A stretch of 64,000 bases of DNA from NCBI GenBank assembly GCA_020072585.1, contig JAIQGL010000024.1, forward strand, positions 1-64,000, given 5' to 3'. Below the pieces are notes generated by a model. That model did no database searches, was not told the origin of the DNA, and worked only from the letters and a program-made list of their open reading frames with translations. This stretch comes from Terriglobia bacterium (GTDB lineage Bacteria; Acidobacteriota; Terriglobia; Terriglobales; Acidobacteriaceae). The translations under genes were made by a program, and so were the position numbers. How positions within the stretch are numbered: position 1 is the first letter of the stretch; the number at the start of each line of letters is the position of its first letter. Below, one piece after another: positions 40,709 through 50,122 of the stretch.

Positions 40709-42466
40709 ATGCCGACTTGGACACAAATTTACGACCCCTTTGGACATTGGTGGCTCTCAGCATTCGTCGCCGCCCTCCCGATTATTATTCTATTCACCCT
40801 TATGGCCGGATTCCGGGTCAAGCCGCATTGGTCGGCCTTATCAGCCGCAATCGCGGCTGTGCTGGTTGCTTGCTTCATTTTCAAGATGCCGTTCGGTCTT
40901 GCCGGCGGCAGTTTCTTGTATGGTGTCGCCACGGGTCTGATGAACATCGTGTGGATTGTGGTGGCGGCCGTTTATCTCTATGACATCTCCGTGAGTACCG
41001 GCGATTTCGAGATCATGAAATCCTCAGTAGCCGGTATCACCGCAGACCGCCGGCTGCAATTGTTGCTGGTGGCCTTCTGCTTCGGCGCCTTCATTGAAGG
41101 TTGCGCGGGGTTCGGTTCTCCGGTGGCAATCGCAGGCGCGTTCATGATTGGACTGGGTTTCCGGCCCTTTCACGCCGCGGCTCTGAACCTGATCGCCAAC
41201 ACGGCCCCAGTGGCCTGGGGCGCCATCGGGACACCGGTGCACATGCTGGCCACGGTTACTGCGGGCGGTTGCTCTCCCATTATGACGGCTGCCTGCACAC
41301 CCGAGGCTGACATGAATGCGATGATCGGACGAATTCTGCCTTATACAGCCATCATCGTGCCCTTCTGGCTGGTCCGCGCCATGGTCCCGTGGAAAGAAAC
41401 TTTTGAAGTCTTGCCGGCGATCCTTGTAGTAGGAATCTCCTTCGCATCCATGCAGTTTTTCTGGTCGAACTACATGGACAGCAACCTGGTGGACATAACC
41501 GCGGGATTGTTCTCGCTGCTCTGCACAGTGATCTTCCTTCTGTTTTGGAAACCCAAAAGAATATGGCGATTTGAGGAAGATGGCGGGCCGATTGCTGTTG
41601 GGGCGGCAGGGCAGGCTACTTCCGGCTCGGCCGGACCGGAAGTCCACTCCCACTCTGCTGGAAGGACATTCCAGGCGTGGATGCCCTTTCTCATCCTTTC
41701 CGTGTTTGTCTTCTTGTGGGGCTTCAAGCCGGTGAAGACCTGGATGAATGTTCACACCACACCGGCCTTTCTAACCGCAGACGGCAAACCCAGAGGCGGT
41801 TGGGACACTCCCATTCACAACAAGATCTCTCGCGACAAGCCGGTCGTAGCCAAGCCGACGCCGGAAGGCGCTCGCTTCCCGTTCATCTGGCTTTCGGCGA
41901 CGGGAACCGGCTGCTTCCTGGCCGCGATACTCGGTGGGCTCATTCGTGGTGTGAGTCCCGTCAAACTGATGAAGGTCTTCGGGCACACGCTCTTCCGAAT
42001 GCGCTGGGCGGTGCTGGCCATTTCGTGCATGCTCGGCCTGGGATTCGTCACACGATACTCGGGGACTGACGCCGTCTTGGGGCTGGCATTTACCCATACT
42101 GGCTGGTTCTTCCCGTTCTTCGGGACGTTCCTGGGCTGGCTGGGTGTGGCATTGACGGGCAGTGACACTTCATCCAATGCGTTGTTTGGCAGCTTGCAGA
42201 AGATCACGGCCACGCAACTTAACCTGGATCCCGTGCTCATGACGGCGGCGAACAGCGCCGGCGGCGTGATGGGCAAGATGGTGGACGCGCAATCGATTTG
42301 CGTGGCCACCGCCGCAACCAACCAGGTGGGCAATGAAGGCATGATCTTCCGCTTCGTGGTCTGGCACTCCATCGCGCTGGGCGCGATTGTAGGCTTGATT
42401 GTGATGTTCTATGCCTATGTGGCGCCGCACCTGGTACCGCATGGAGTAAAGCTGCTCTCGCAATAA
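40709..42466 (+). CDS. L-lactate permease (LctP family)
   Basis: TWTQIYDPFGHWWLSAFVAALPI; GCAGFGSPVAIAGAFMIGLGF; TGSDTSSNALFGSLQKITA. Confidence 0.92.
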   Translation: MPTWTQIYDPFGHWWLSAFVAALPIIILFTLMAGFRVKPHWSALSAAIAAVLVACFIFKMPFGLAGGSFLYGVATGLMNIVWIVVAAVYLYDISVSTGDFEIMKSSVAGITADRRLQLLLVAFCFGAFIEGCAGFGSPVAIAGAFMIGLGFRPFHAAALNLIANTAPVAWGAIGTPVHMLATVTAGGCSPIMTAACTPEADMNAMIGRILPYTAIIVPFWLVRAMVPWKETFEVLPAILVVGISFASMQFFWSNYMDSNLVDITAGLFSLLCTVIFLLFWKPKRIWRFEEDGGPIAVGAAGQATSGSAGPEVHSHSAGRTFQAWMPFLILSVFVFLWGFKPVKTWMNVHTTPAFLTADGKPRGGWDTPIHNKISRDKPVVAKPTPEGARFPFIWLSATGTGCFLAAILGGLIRGVSPVKLMKVFGHTLFRMRWAVLAISCMLGLGFVTRYSGTDAVLGLAFTHTGWFFPFFGTFLGWLGVALTGSDTSSNALFGSLQKITATQLNLDPVLMTAANSAGGVMGKMVDAQSICVATAATNQVGNEGMIFRFVVWHSIALGAIVGLIVMFYAYVAPHLVPHGVKLLSQ

Positions 42467-42487
42467 GAAACGGTTAGTTTATAAAAC

Positions 42488-42520
42488 GAGCACCGCCGGT
42501 AAGGGCGGTGCTTTTTTTTA
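42488..42520 (+). terminator. Rho-independent terminator after the lactate permease gene
   Basis: AGCACCGCC-GGTAA-GGGCGGTGCT followed by TTTTTTT. Confidence 0.85.
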
Positions 42521-42567
42521 TACATAGGCCGAAAGATCAAGGAGATAGATCATATAATTCTAGACCT

Positions 42568-42783
42568 ATGGATACTAACAACATTCTTGACGAACTGACG
42601 CAACAGCGGGATCGTATTGTTGCGGCAATCGAAGCTCTGAGCGGAGGACGAATCCATCGCAACTCGTCCTCCAAGCCAGGTAAACCACGAAGCAAGATGA
42701 GTGAAGCAGGGAAAAGAAGAATCTCTGAACGTATGAAAGCCCGTTGGGCAAAGGCGAAGAGGGCCGGCAAGAACGCTCTCTAA
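42568..42783 (+). CDS. Small basic (Lys/Arg-rich) hypothetical protein
   Basis: MDTNNILDELTQQRDRIVAAIEALSG...MSEAGKRRISERMKARWAKAKRAGKNAL; start chosen inside ORF 42508..42783. Confidence 0.6.
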   Translation: MDTNNILDELTQQRDRIVAAIEALSGGRIHRNSSSKPGKPRSKMSEAGKRRISERMKARWAKAKRAGKNAL

Positions 42784-43126
42784 AGCCCTGTCAACCACCT
42801 GGTCAAAATCCAGGCATGGTAGAAAGTCAGATTGTTTCTCTACTTGCCGGTGTACCAGCGTTTGGTCCTGAAAGCCTCAAAGTTCTGGCAAGCTCGACCT
42901 TTATGTAAGGCGGCACGTGAGCGCGGATTCGCAGGGCGCTCAGTTGGCCGAAAAACCGCCGGGACTGCACGACCCACCAATACCATTGAAATGTTTGCTC
43001 TGATCGGTTCCCAGGGTGTCCGGTGCCTTTGCAAGAACATGCTGGTCACCTTGGGGAATGGTTCCAGGGGCTCCGTTGCCTGGGCGAGCCTGCGGAAAGA
43101 ACGAGTCCACTGGCTCATGCAATTAC

Positions 43127-44578
43127 TCAATGTGTGCCCAATGCGACCTGGTCAGGGTTGATCAATTTGAGCATTTGTCCAATGGCACTCTTGTTTAGCG
43201 CGTAGTTATTGTGGGCTTTCGTTGGACTTTCAATGAGCCAAAGCCAATGCCGCGCATTCTTCACCACCATATTGTGCACCTCGACCGTGGCAAGTTCAGG
43301 AACGGTCCACGTAAGTAAATCACTCGGGTCATTCAACGCAATGATTTGCGGACGCGCACACGTCTGTGTTGAACCGGGCAGGGATTTCAGATAATCGCAG
43401 CGGAATCTTCCCCAGGCTTCAAGGTGAGTCACAAGGCTCTTCTCGGATGCTCCATCCAAGCCTGCCAACGCCAGGAGTCGAAGCTGATTGGCGAAGAAAT
43501 AGACCAGAGAGGTATGACCGAGGATCTGCTCAAATGCATCTCCCGATCTTTGCACAGTAAGTGTTTTCGGCGCCGAGGGATTGATATCCAGTGCGGAGAA
43601 GATTAGATAGCTACCAAGGCTGTGCGAGACGATCACATATTCCTGATTGGCGCCTGGAGTGGCGAGGCCTCCCCTGGAACCGTCCGGCGAGACGGCGACC
43701 GACTTAAGAATAAGCTGACGAATACCATCCAGAAGGTAGGTGCGCAAGGGACCAAGCACCAGGAGAGCGTCAGAGACGCCCCAGTTCAGGAGTCCATTCT
43801 TAAGCTTTCTGTTGACGAGCGCTCCTCTGGAGGGAAGAGACAGGAGGTTGGGCACATCACGGTTGGGAATCCAGTCATAGGAGATGAATCTGCCGGGAAC
43901 GCCAGTGTCTGGTTTCAACGCTGAACACGACTTGATTCTGTCCGCGCTGGGACCTACAAGCCATGCATCGCTTTCGACGATCTGCCGGCACTTCAACGAG
44001 AAGATCAGGGGCCACCAATTTATTTCATCCACGTAGATGGTTGGGTTGCTGGAGCGCTTAAGTTTCCAGTGAACCACGAAAGGAGCCGCCGCGTTCCACT
44101 CCTGTGATGATGTGCCCGATGGATCAATCTTCCATGCCGGACGCCCAAGATATTGCAGTGGGGGAGGCGGTGCATTCAGCGCGAACTCATCCTGATCGGC
44201 GTACTCCGTTTTTCCATCGAGCTCCCCGGCAGGCGTGGTGCAATCCTTGAGGAACTTGCAGATGCCTCTCCGAAGGCGCCAGGAATCATGGTCGCCGGGG
44301 CCATCAGACGCGATGCCATGAACGTAAAGAATATGGAGTTGTTTGCCGCCGGTGCGCTGGAGTGAATCGCCCAGCGATGCGGTCTGCTTGTCTGGAGGAT
44401 CGGCAGGAGTGGTCTGTGCGGATGAAGAGCGAGGGCTGCAAGCAAGAAGAACCCCCAAAAGTACTGCACTTACCGTCTGGAGCAGTCCGGATTTAGAAGT
44501 GCGAAAGGAAGCCGTGGCGGCAAGAAGACGAGGATCGAACGACGAACAAATACCCAAAATGCACCTCGGAGACAACAA
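43127..44578 (-). CDS. Secreted hypothetical protein with alpha/beta-hydrolase (lipase-like) motifs
   Basis: 483 aa. LHILYVHGIASDGPGDHDSW (HG motif) and YVIVSHSLGSYLIF (GxSxG-like SHSLGS); N-terminal signal-like segment. Confidence 0.6.
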   Translation of the reverse strand: MLSPRCILGICSSFDPRLLAATASFRTSKSGLLQTVSAVLLGVLLACSPRSSSAQTTPADPPDKQTASLGDSLQRTGGKQLHILYVHGIASDGPGDHDSWRLRRGICKFLKDCTTPAGELDGKTEYADQDEFALNAPPPPLQYLGRPAWKIDPSGTSSQEWNAAAPFVVHWKLKRSSNPTIYVDEINWWPLIFSLKCRQIVESDAWLVGPSADRIKSCSALKPDTGVPGRFISYDWIPNRDVPNLLSLPSRGALVNRKLKNGLLNWGVSDALLVLGPLRTYLLDGIRQLILKSVAVSPDGSRGGLATPGANQEYVIVSHSLGSYLIFSALDINPSAPKTLTVQRSGDAFEQILGHTSLVYFFANQLRLLALAGLDGASEKSLVTHLEAWGRFRCDYLKSLPGSTQTCARPQIIALNDPSDLLTWTVPELATVEVHNMVVKNARHWLWLIESPTKAHNNYALNKSAIGQMLKLINPDQVALGTH

Positions 44579-45072
44579 CAGGCCATTTGTGCGGATCAGA
44601 GAAACGATTCCATGGACCTTAAGACTGTCTGGCGGAGAGGGAGGGATTTGACGTACCCCAAATTTTGCAAGCTATTGATTTCCGACGACATAGCCTCAAA
44701 TACGTATGAATACAGGAGATTCTTTGCTTTCCGCCCTGTCTGCCCTTTCCGCCCTGTCTGCCCAGTAGAACCAATTTCCGCATTTTATGGACAGGATGGA
44801 CAGGAAGCTAGGAATCGGATCGGAATGAAATCCAATTGGGGAGTACTCTCAAAAGACCTCCTGACATTGTGCATAAGATCGCACTCCCTCGCTGAGTCGG
44901 TTCCCGGAGCCCGCCCCGCCGTGATTCCGGTTTCACGCACTTTCCATATCCCACGGGTAAAGAAGTTATGTAGCAAAGGCCTTAAAGAGTTGTTCAAGTT
45001 CTCTCATAGCCGTCACTCACGCTTGTTCCCTTCGCACCGCTTCTGTCGTTCTGGGCCTCGCGCATTTCTGGT

Positions 45073-45420
45073 CTAAATTCCCGATGCTGATTCCCAGGCT
45101 ACCTTGCGTCTCCAGCCCGCTCCAGACCGGAAATCCGCTTGAATCGCGTAGCACCAGGACCTCATCGCCTTTCTTTACTTCAGACGCAACAATGGCGGGA
45201 TGGCCCTCAAAGGTGATTCGCGAGCCCTTGACTTCAATCTTGTCATTGGGAGCAAGCTTTACATCTGATTGTCGATATACCAGCTTGGACCAGGATGGAC
45301 GGAGATTGTTTCTTTGTCGGTCTTCAGCGTGAGGTGAACACCGTATGACATCCCTTCACGGGGTGGAGAATGACCCAGAGGAATTGCTAAGAGCCTTGCA
45401 ACGGGCAATAAAACTTCCGA
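45073..45420 (-). pseudogene. Frameshifted remnant of a small secreted protein gene
   Basis: Minus strand: one frame reads GMSYGVHLTLKTDKETISVHPGPSWYIDNQM*, the next frame continues RQSDVKLAPNDKIEVKGSRITFEGHPAIVASEVKKGDEVLVLRDSSGFPVWSG. Frame switch near 45260. Confidence 0.6.
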
Positions 45421-45537
45421 GGTTCCGTGACGCATCCTAGGGTAGTGCCCGGAGAAAGCGAAATCAAAGAACGAAAGCAAATCCGGACAACTGATTCAGG
45501 CCGAATGCACTAAGATTGACAATGGCTTAGGGGGAGA

Positions 45538-45813
45538 ATGCAGATTTCGAGAGATGCAGATGGACTGAGGTTTATAGGGTATTGTGAGCGCGAAACTGGT
45601 TTTGTCGCTGGCGATATCCTATGTATCCGCTGTGGCCGTCGCATAAACCCTCACGTTGAAACCCGCGACGTCACGCTGACATGTTCAAGTTGCGGTTTTA
45701 AGGCCAAGGTTTTCTGGTCCGAATCCGAACTGCATGTTTATCTTGCGGAGCACTGGGATCATCTGAGAAAGGCATGCACTCATCCCACGGTAACGGCGCA
45801 GGGTTCATCATGA
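45538..45813 (+). CDS. Small zinc-ribbon-like hypothetical protein
   Basis: 91 aa. CIRCGRRINPHVETRDVTLTCSSCG (two CxxC pairs). Confidence 0.5.
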   Translation: MQISRDADGLRFIGYCERETGFVAGDILCIRCGRRINPHVETRDVTLTCSSCGFKAKVFWSESELHVYLAEHWDHLRKACTHPTVTAQGSS

Positions 45814-45817
45814 GTTT

Positions 45818-46225
45818 TTAGCTGGCTGCGTCCTTCACTTTGAATCGGCGTTCGCTGAACCAGTCGCGCAGTCGTACGTTGAGTGTCTGAACAGAATCAA
45901 GCAAGGATTCCATGCCGTTGGTCTGGAGCGTTATTGCCCGCCGGTCAATGTCTACCAACAGGTTTTTTACCATCTGATCGAACCGGCGTAACCGTTCCGC
46001 AGCCAGAAAGGCCAACACGGTATCTGGGTTCTTCTTGGTGTGCTCCGCGTTAATAAGTTCGCTGACGCTCCAGGCGGTCAAGCGCACGTTGTCCACGGTG
46101 TGACGAAATTCGTTCAGAGCTATGGTATCGGGTGCGGTCTCTGATCTAAGCCGATGCTCCACGCGCCGCAATTCGGAAGTCAGTTGCTTGATCTCGAGGG
46201 TCAGGCTTTCGGGAATGTTAGTCAT
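45818..46225 (-). CDS. Hypothetical alpha-helical protein
   Basis: 135 aa ORF with clean heptad-like composition. No family recognised. Confidence 0.5.
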   Translation of the reverse strand: MTNIPESLTLEIKQLTSELRRVEHRLRSETAPDTIALNEFRHTVDNVRLTAWSVSELINAEHTKKNPDTVLAFLAAERLRRFDQMVKNLLVDIDRRAITLQTNGMESLLDSVQTLNVRLRDWFSERRFKVKDAAS

Positions 46226-46392
46226 TGCGCTCGTTCTACCTCATTTATGAAAACTCTAACCTGAGATGCCGCATTTTTTGTGAATTTGATTAGAAAGTCT
46301 TATGACTTTGGTAACGGCGGGGAACGAGCCGTAAGAAATGTTACTTTTCCGGTACTCTTCTATACAACCAATCAGATTCTTAACGTATCTTA

Positions 46393-46695
46393 ATGCGAGG
46401 CAGCTCTCCTCCTTTGTGGGAAGTCAGCTCGGGTTACAAGCTAAGGGCATTCATTTTGGTCGCGGCAAAGCAGGCCCCAGAACCTCCGAACACGAGATTG
46501 TCTGTTGGTAATTACATCGCAGACATCCTGCTTGATGCTCGTCCAGAAGGCACGATTTATCACTGGATCGTGCAGCGTGTCGGGTCCGCCGCCATCATCC
46601 ACTGGGGCCAGGAATACACATTTGAAGACGCCCATGCCACTGTCAAAGCCTATTTGGAAGACCTGACGCGCAACGCAAAACCGAAAAAGGCTTAG
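46393..46695 (+). CDS. Small orphan protein, copy A (VAAKQAPEP...HWIVQRVGSAAIIHWGQE)
   Basis: Shares an extended core with ORF 49565..49807; coding is supported by mostly synonymous differences in the shared core. Confidence 0.6.
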   Translation: MRGSSPPLWEVSSGYKLRAFILVAAKQAPEPPNTRLSVGNYIADILLDARPEGTIYHWIVQRVGSAAIIHWGQEYTFEDAHATVKAYLEDLTRNAKPKKA

Positions 46696-47109
46696 GATTG
46701 TCTGGGTTAGGGGGCTATGGAGTTTTCGCCTTCCTCGTCCAATTCATACAAATAAACACGGAAGGCGTGCTCATTCAGCAGTTCGTCGGCCCGGATAAGC
46801 TCAAATTTCACAGCCTCCCTGCATTTGGCACCCCGCGGGAAAGCTTGACCCCAGACGAGGGTTACTTCATGGGGCAGACGTGGGCGCCTTGTGGATGACG
46901 CGGTAAATCCCGCTCTCCGGAATCGGCTCTCCTGTCCTGAAGGTGGGCTGTTTTCTTATTACTGCTCGGTGCCGATTTTACCCGAATAAATCGTGACGCC
47001 TTGGCCCGCATTTCAGAAATTCCCCGTCTAACTATTATGATGCAAGTCACATTGACGATGAGCGCACAATTCCCGAGTCTCTCCTCCCGATAATTGCATC
47101 GAACGCGTT

Positions 47110-47598
47110 ATGGCGTACAGCCATGCGTCCTCAATTCGAAAGACCAGCCCATACAGCGTGAAAATGCTTGAGTCATATTGTGTCGCCTGTGGGCTGCTCA
47201 TTGCCGCGAGCCCCCGCCGACGAATCCTCTCCGTGATGCGAATACTGTCTGTTGGAAGCGACTACATCCTTATGTCGTCGCGAACTTTGCTTCTGCGCCG
47301 TGCCGGTTATAACCTGGAAGAAGCTCAATCCGTGGCCAAGGCGATAATCCTGGTAGCAGAGGATTCGATTGATTTAACACTCATCTGCCACACCATCTCC
47401 AAGCAGGATCAGCAGTTGCTCGTTGCTGCTGTACGGGAGAAGAGAAGATTGATGCCAGTTCTTTGCATTCGGTCCTATGCCTACGAGATTGCCCCTTACA
47501 CTTGCATTGCCGTTGACAACGAACCTGTCGAGCTGCTGGATGCGGTCCGGTTGGCGACCAAATCTCCGATGCCTGATTCAACTGCGCAAAATGAATGA
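47110..47598 (+). CDS. Degenerate receiver-like protein 1 (core from ATG 47236), preceded in frame by a CxxCG zinc-knuckle-like segment
   Basis: MRILSVGSDYILMSSRTLLLRRAGYNLEEA...IDLTLICHTISKQ; aligns by eye with 51508..51996 and 54450..54812. Confidence 0.6.
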   Translation: MAYSHASSIRKTSPYSVKMLESYCVACGLLIAASPRRRILSVMRILSVGSDYILMSSRTLLLRRAGYNLEEAQSVAKAIILVAEDSIDLTLICHTISKQDQQLLVAAVREKRRLMPVLCIRSYAYEIAPYTCIAVDNEPVELLDAVRLATKSPMPDSTAQNE

Positions 47599-48120
47599 CG
47601 CGGAGGACCCGGATTTTCCGAGCTGGACAGGCGCGGAAGAAGCCGCCCTACGACATCAGGAAGCGGTCACTCGGGTGCCCGCACACATGATCCTGCGTGA
47701 TCTTCTCACGAAAGAAAGCAATCGCTCGCCTATGGTTTTCTGATTCCCGTATTCTTCCTGTGCGGTCATCTGGATCAAGAAGGAGAAGGAAACGCACCGA
47801 GCAGAGCGCACATCGCACAGTCCCCCATTGATTTGACATACCCTTCGAGCATGAGAGCCATCGCCCTGAAATGTGGACTCTCCTTGACAACGGTTGGCCG
47901 TTGCCTCTCTGCATAACTCATGTTTCACGACCTTGTTTGGTCAATTATAAAGCGATGGGACTTTCCTCTGATGGACAGTCTGGTAAGTGTCTGGTTTTTG
48001 TTAATTCATTCCCGATGCCAGCTGCTGGGCTGAAAGGAAGAAGAAAGCAGCAGCGTGATCGGCGCGTTCAAACTTGGCACCACGAAGAAAACAACCCCGT
48101 GGAATTGATTCACGGCGGTT

Positions 48121-48253
48121 CCTTTTACTCGAAAGCTCCAGCGATTATCCGCTCAACCGGCGCGGGCAAATTAGAGGATTTAATGATGGCACCATATATT
48201 TCTCGGCGAGGTTTCGAATCTACTGTTATGAAAGCAGGCTCATCCGTCGACTG
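48121..48253. repeat. Dispersed direct repeat, copy A (133 bp)
   Basis: About 90% identical by eye to 50466..50600: 11 mismatches plus one 2-nt indel. Confidence 0.85.
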
Positions 48254-48260
48254 CTAAATA

Positions 48261-48295
48261 AAGGCCAGGGTTTCCCGAAAGGACTCTGGCCTTAA
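48261..48295. other. Hairpin adjacent to repeat copy A
   Basis: AAGGCCAGGGT...ACTCTGGCCTT, 11-bp stem with one G-U pair. Confidence 0.55.
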
Positions 48296-48574
48296 TTCTG
48301 GTCCCTCTTGTTATATGCAGCAAACCTGTGAGAACCGACGACACTCAACTTTACCGCCGCCTAAAGAAATCGTATTAGCAGGTTGAATCAGAGAACATCT
48401 CTCTTTAATCTAATCTCTTTGATTCAGTTCGGCATTTGCTTGGCGATTATTAAGACCTGATCGATACTACCGTCGAATCCACTCTCCGAGCCGCCCCAGC
48501 AGCCTCTGCCGTTGTTCCGCCTAGGCGCTGGCGGTGCAGCAACATAGTAACCCATAACAAAAAGGAGATTGAAC

Positions 48575-48745
48575 ATGACAAATGAAAGAGACAGCAGAGT
48601 ACTGGTCCGCATTGGCGCTCGTGAGCTGGCGGTCAAGAGACCCAAAGAGTTCAAGGAGGAATCAGAACGGGAGCGCCCTGCACAGGGGCCTAGCCCGGCG
48701 CACCCAAACGGAGACGCGGTGCCGGCAGCCTGCGGCAACGTGTAG
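48575..48745 (+). CDS. Short ORF with strong SD; possible peptide precursor or frameshifted small protein
   Basis: AAAGGAGAT then ATG: MTNERDSRVLVRIGARELAVKRPKEFKEESERERPAQGPSPAHPNGDAVPAACGNV*. Not listed in the ORF track (56 aa). Confidence 0.45.
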   Translation: MTNERDSRVLVRIGARELAVKRPKEFKEESERERPAQGPSPAHPNGDAVPAACGNV

Positions 48746-49188
48746 CGGCAGTCAATGTCTTCAGGAATTGCGCACATCTGTTTCGGTGTGCGATCCGGCG
48801 CGGCCAAACCGTTGAGTCCGATTCCCACAGTCCCAACACTACCGTAGTCATCATCATTAACACTCCTGGGCCCCACCGGCATTGGCCCGATTCTCAGCTT
48901 GCTCCGCAAACAAGCAACCACCACCACGGTAACAAATCATCATTTAGATTCCGGACGCAAAGAACTTATGCGCCGATGCCGCAGAAATTGGCAACAAGGG
49001 TCTATTCCTAACCCATTTGAATTTAAAGCCGAGATCATCTTGGATGCAGTCATCAGCGAACCTGTCTCTGCCGAAAATTCCCGTTAACAGGGAAAAATAA
49101 ATGCCAACGCTGTAACCCACCAAGGCATACAAACCTCGATTGCATCGGCATTTTCAGGGTTTTCTTCTCGGAAGGAGCCAATTTGTAA

Positions 49189-49239
49189 CAGGGAACGAAC
49201 AGGGAAGGAGCAGGGAACAAAACAGGGATTGAATAGGGA
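49189..49239. repeat. Phased short repeats, 5 x (C/T)AGGGA at 11-12 bp spacing
   Basis: Motif at 49189, 49200, 49211, 49223 and 49234. Confidence 0.65.
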
Positions 49240-49564
49240 AATAACACGGGCAGCGCCAAACTCCAATTCTTCTGCTTCAATCCAGGTGAGAATTGTTTTT
49301 TTTCAACACGAGACCGCGGGTGAAGAAGCCGCCCAAGACCACTCACAGGATGAAGGCCCAGGGGCAGCGAGCACGATGATGGCGAGTGCGAGGTACATGG
49401 GGAATTGCCGCCGGACGGGCGGTCTGGAGTTTCTCAAGGGAGAATGGGTGCAGAGGTAAGGGTTTTCATCCACCACGTTCAGAGCAATGTCGGGCATCAA
49501 CGACTTCAGCAAATTCTTTGTCTGACAAATGTGAGCAAGCCCTTATTCCATAGGGTTATTCCAT

Positions 49565-49807
49565 TTGGTTGCTGCTAAACAGGCTCCAGAACCTTCAAAT
49601 ACGCGGTTCACCCATGGTGATTACATCGCAGACGTTCTGCTTGATGCACGCCACCACGCCACAATATTCCATTGGATTGTGCAACGCGTGGGTTCGGCTG
49701 CTATTGTTCATTGGGGACAGGAACACACGTTTGACGAGGCCAAAATCGCAGCACCGAGTTGCCTAGAAAATTTAAACCGCAGCTCACAGAAAAAACGCGA
49801 AGTATAA
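49565..49807 (+). CDS. Small orphan protein, copy B (TTG start)
   Basis: VAAKQAPEPSNTRFTHGDYIADVLLDARHHATIFHWIVQRVGSAAIVHWGQEHTFDEA, paralogous to 46393..46695. Confidence 0.55.
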   Translation: MVAAKQAPEPSNTRFTHGDYIADVLLDARHHATIFHWIVQRVGSAAIVHWGQEHTFDEAKIAAPSCLENLNRSSQKKREV

Positions 49808-49830
49808 CGGCTGCGCGCATCCAACCCAGA

Positions 49831-49998
49831 ATGAAAAATCAACAGCGCCCGCATACGATAGTGCAAAAGCCACCACCTTTGATAAAAGCATATTGTCGTA
49901 AATGCGGCGCATTGATCGCGGCAAGCCCACATCGTGAACTCGTGGCAAGAATGAAAAAACTCCATAAATGCTTGATGCCGTTTCTGACTTTAGACTGA
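49831..49998 (+). CDS. Small zinc-knuckle-like protein
   Basis: MKNQQRPHTIVQKPPPLIKAYCRKCGALIAASPHRELVARMKKLHKC; shares YCxxCGxLIAASPxR with the 47110 ORF. Confidence 0.5.
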   Translation: MKNQQRPHTIVQKPPPLIKAYCRKCGALIAASPHRELVARMKKLHKCLMPFLTLD

Positions 49999-50061
49999 GC
50001 ATAAAAATCTTGCTACACGGGTTGTGATTGACGACCGGACTCGACTCTTATCAGTATGCAC

Positions 50062-50093
50062 ATAAAAAATACCCACCCCCAAGAAGGTGGGCA
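50062..50093 (-). terminator. Rho-independent-like terminator, minus strand
   Basis: Minus strand reads GCCCACC-TTCTTGGG-GGTGGGT followed by ATTTTTT. Confidence 0.7.
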
Positions 50094-50122
50094 TCGTTGT
50101 GTATGCATGGGATATTCATGGC

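Noticed and set aside
48424-48927. 167-aa minus-strand ORF
   Set aside because: Overlaps a better SD-led plus-strand start at 48575; no recognisable domain and Pro/Arg/Ser-rich shadow-like composition.
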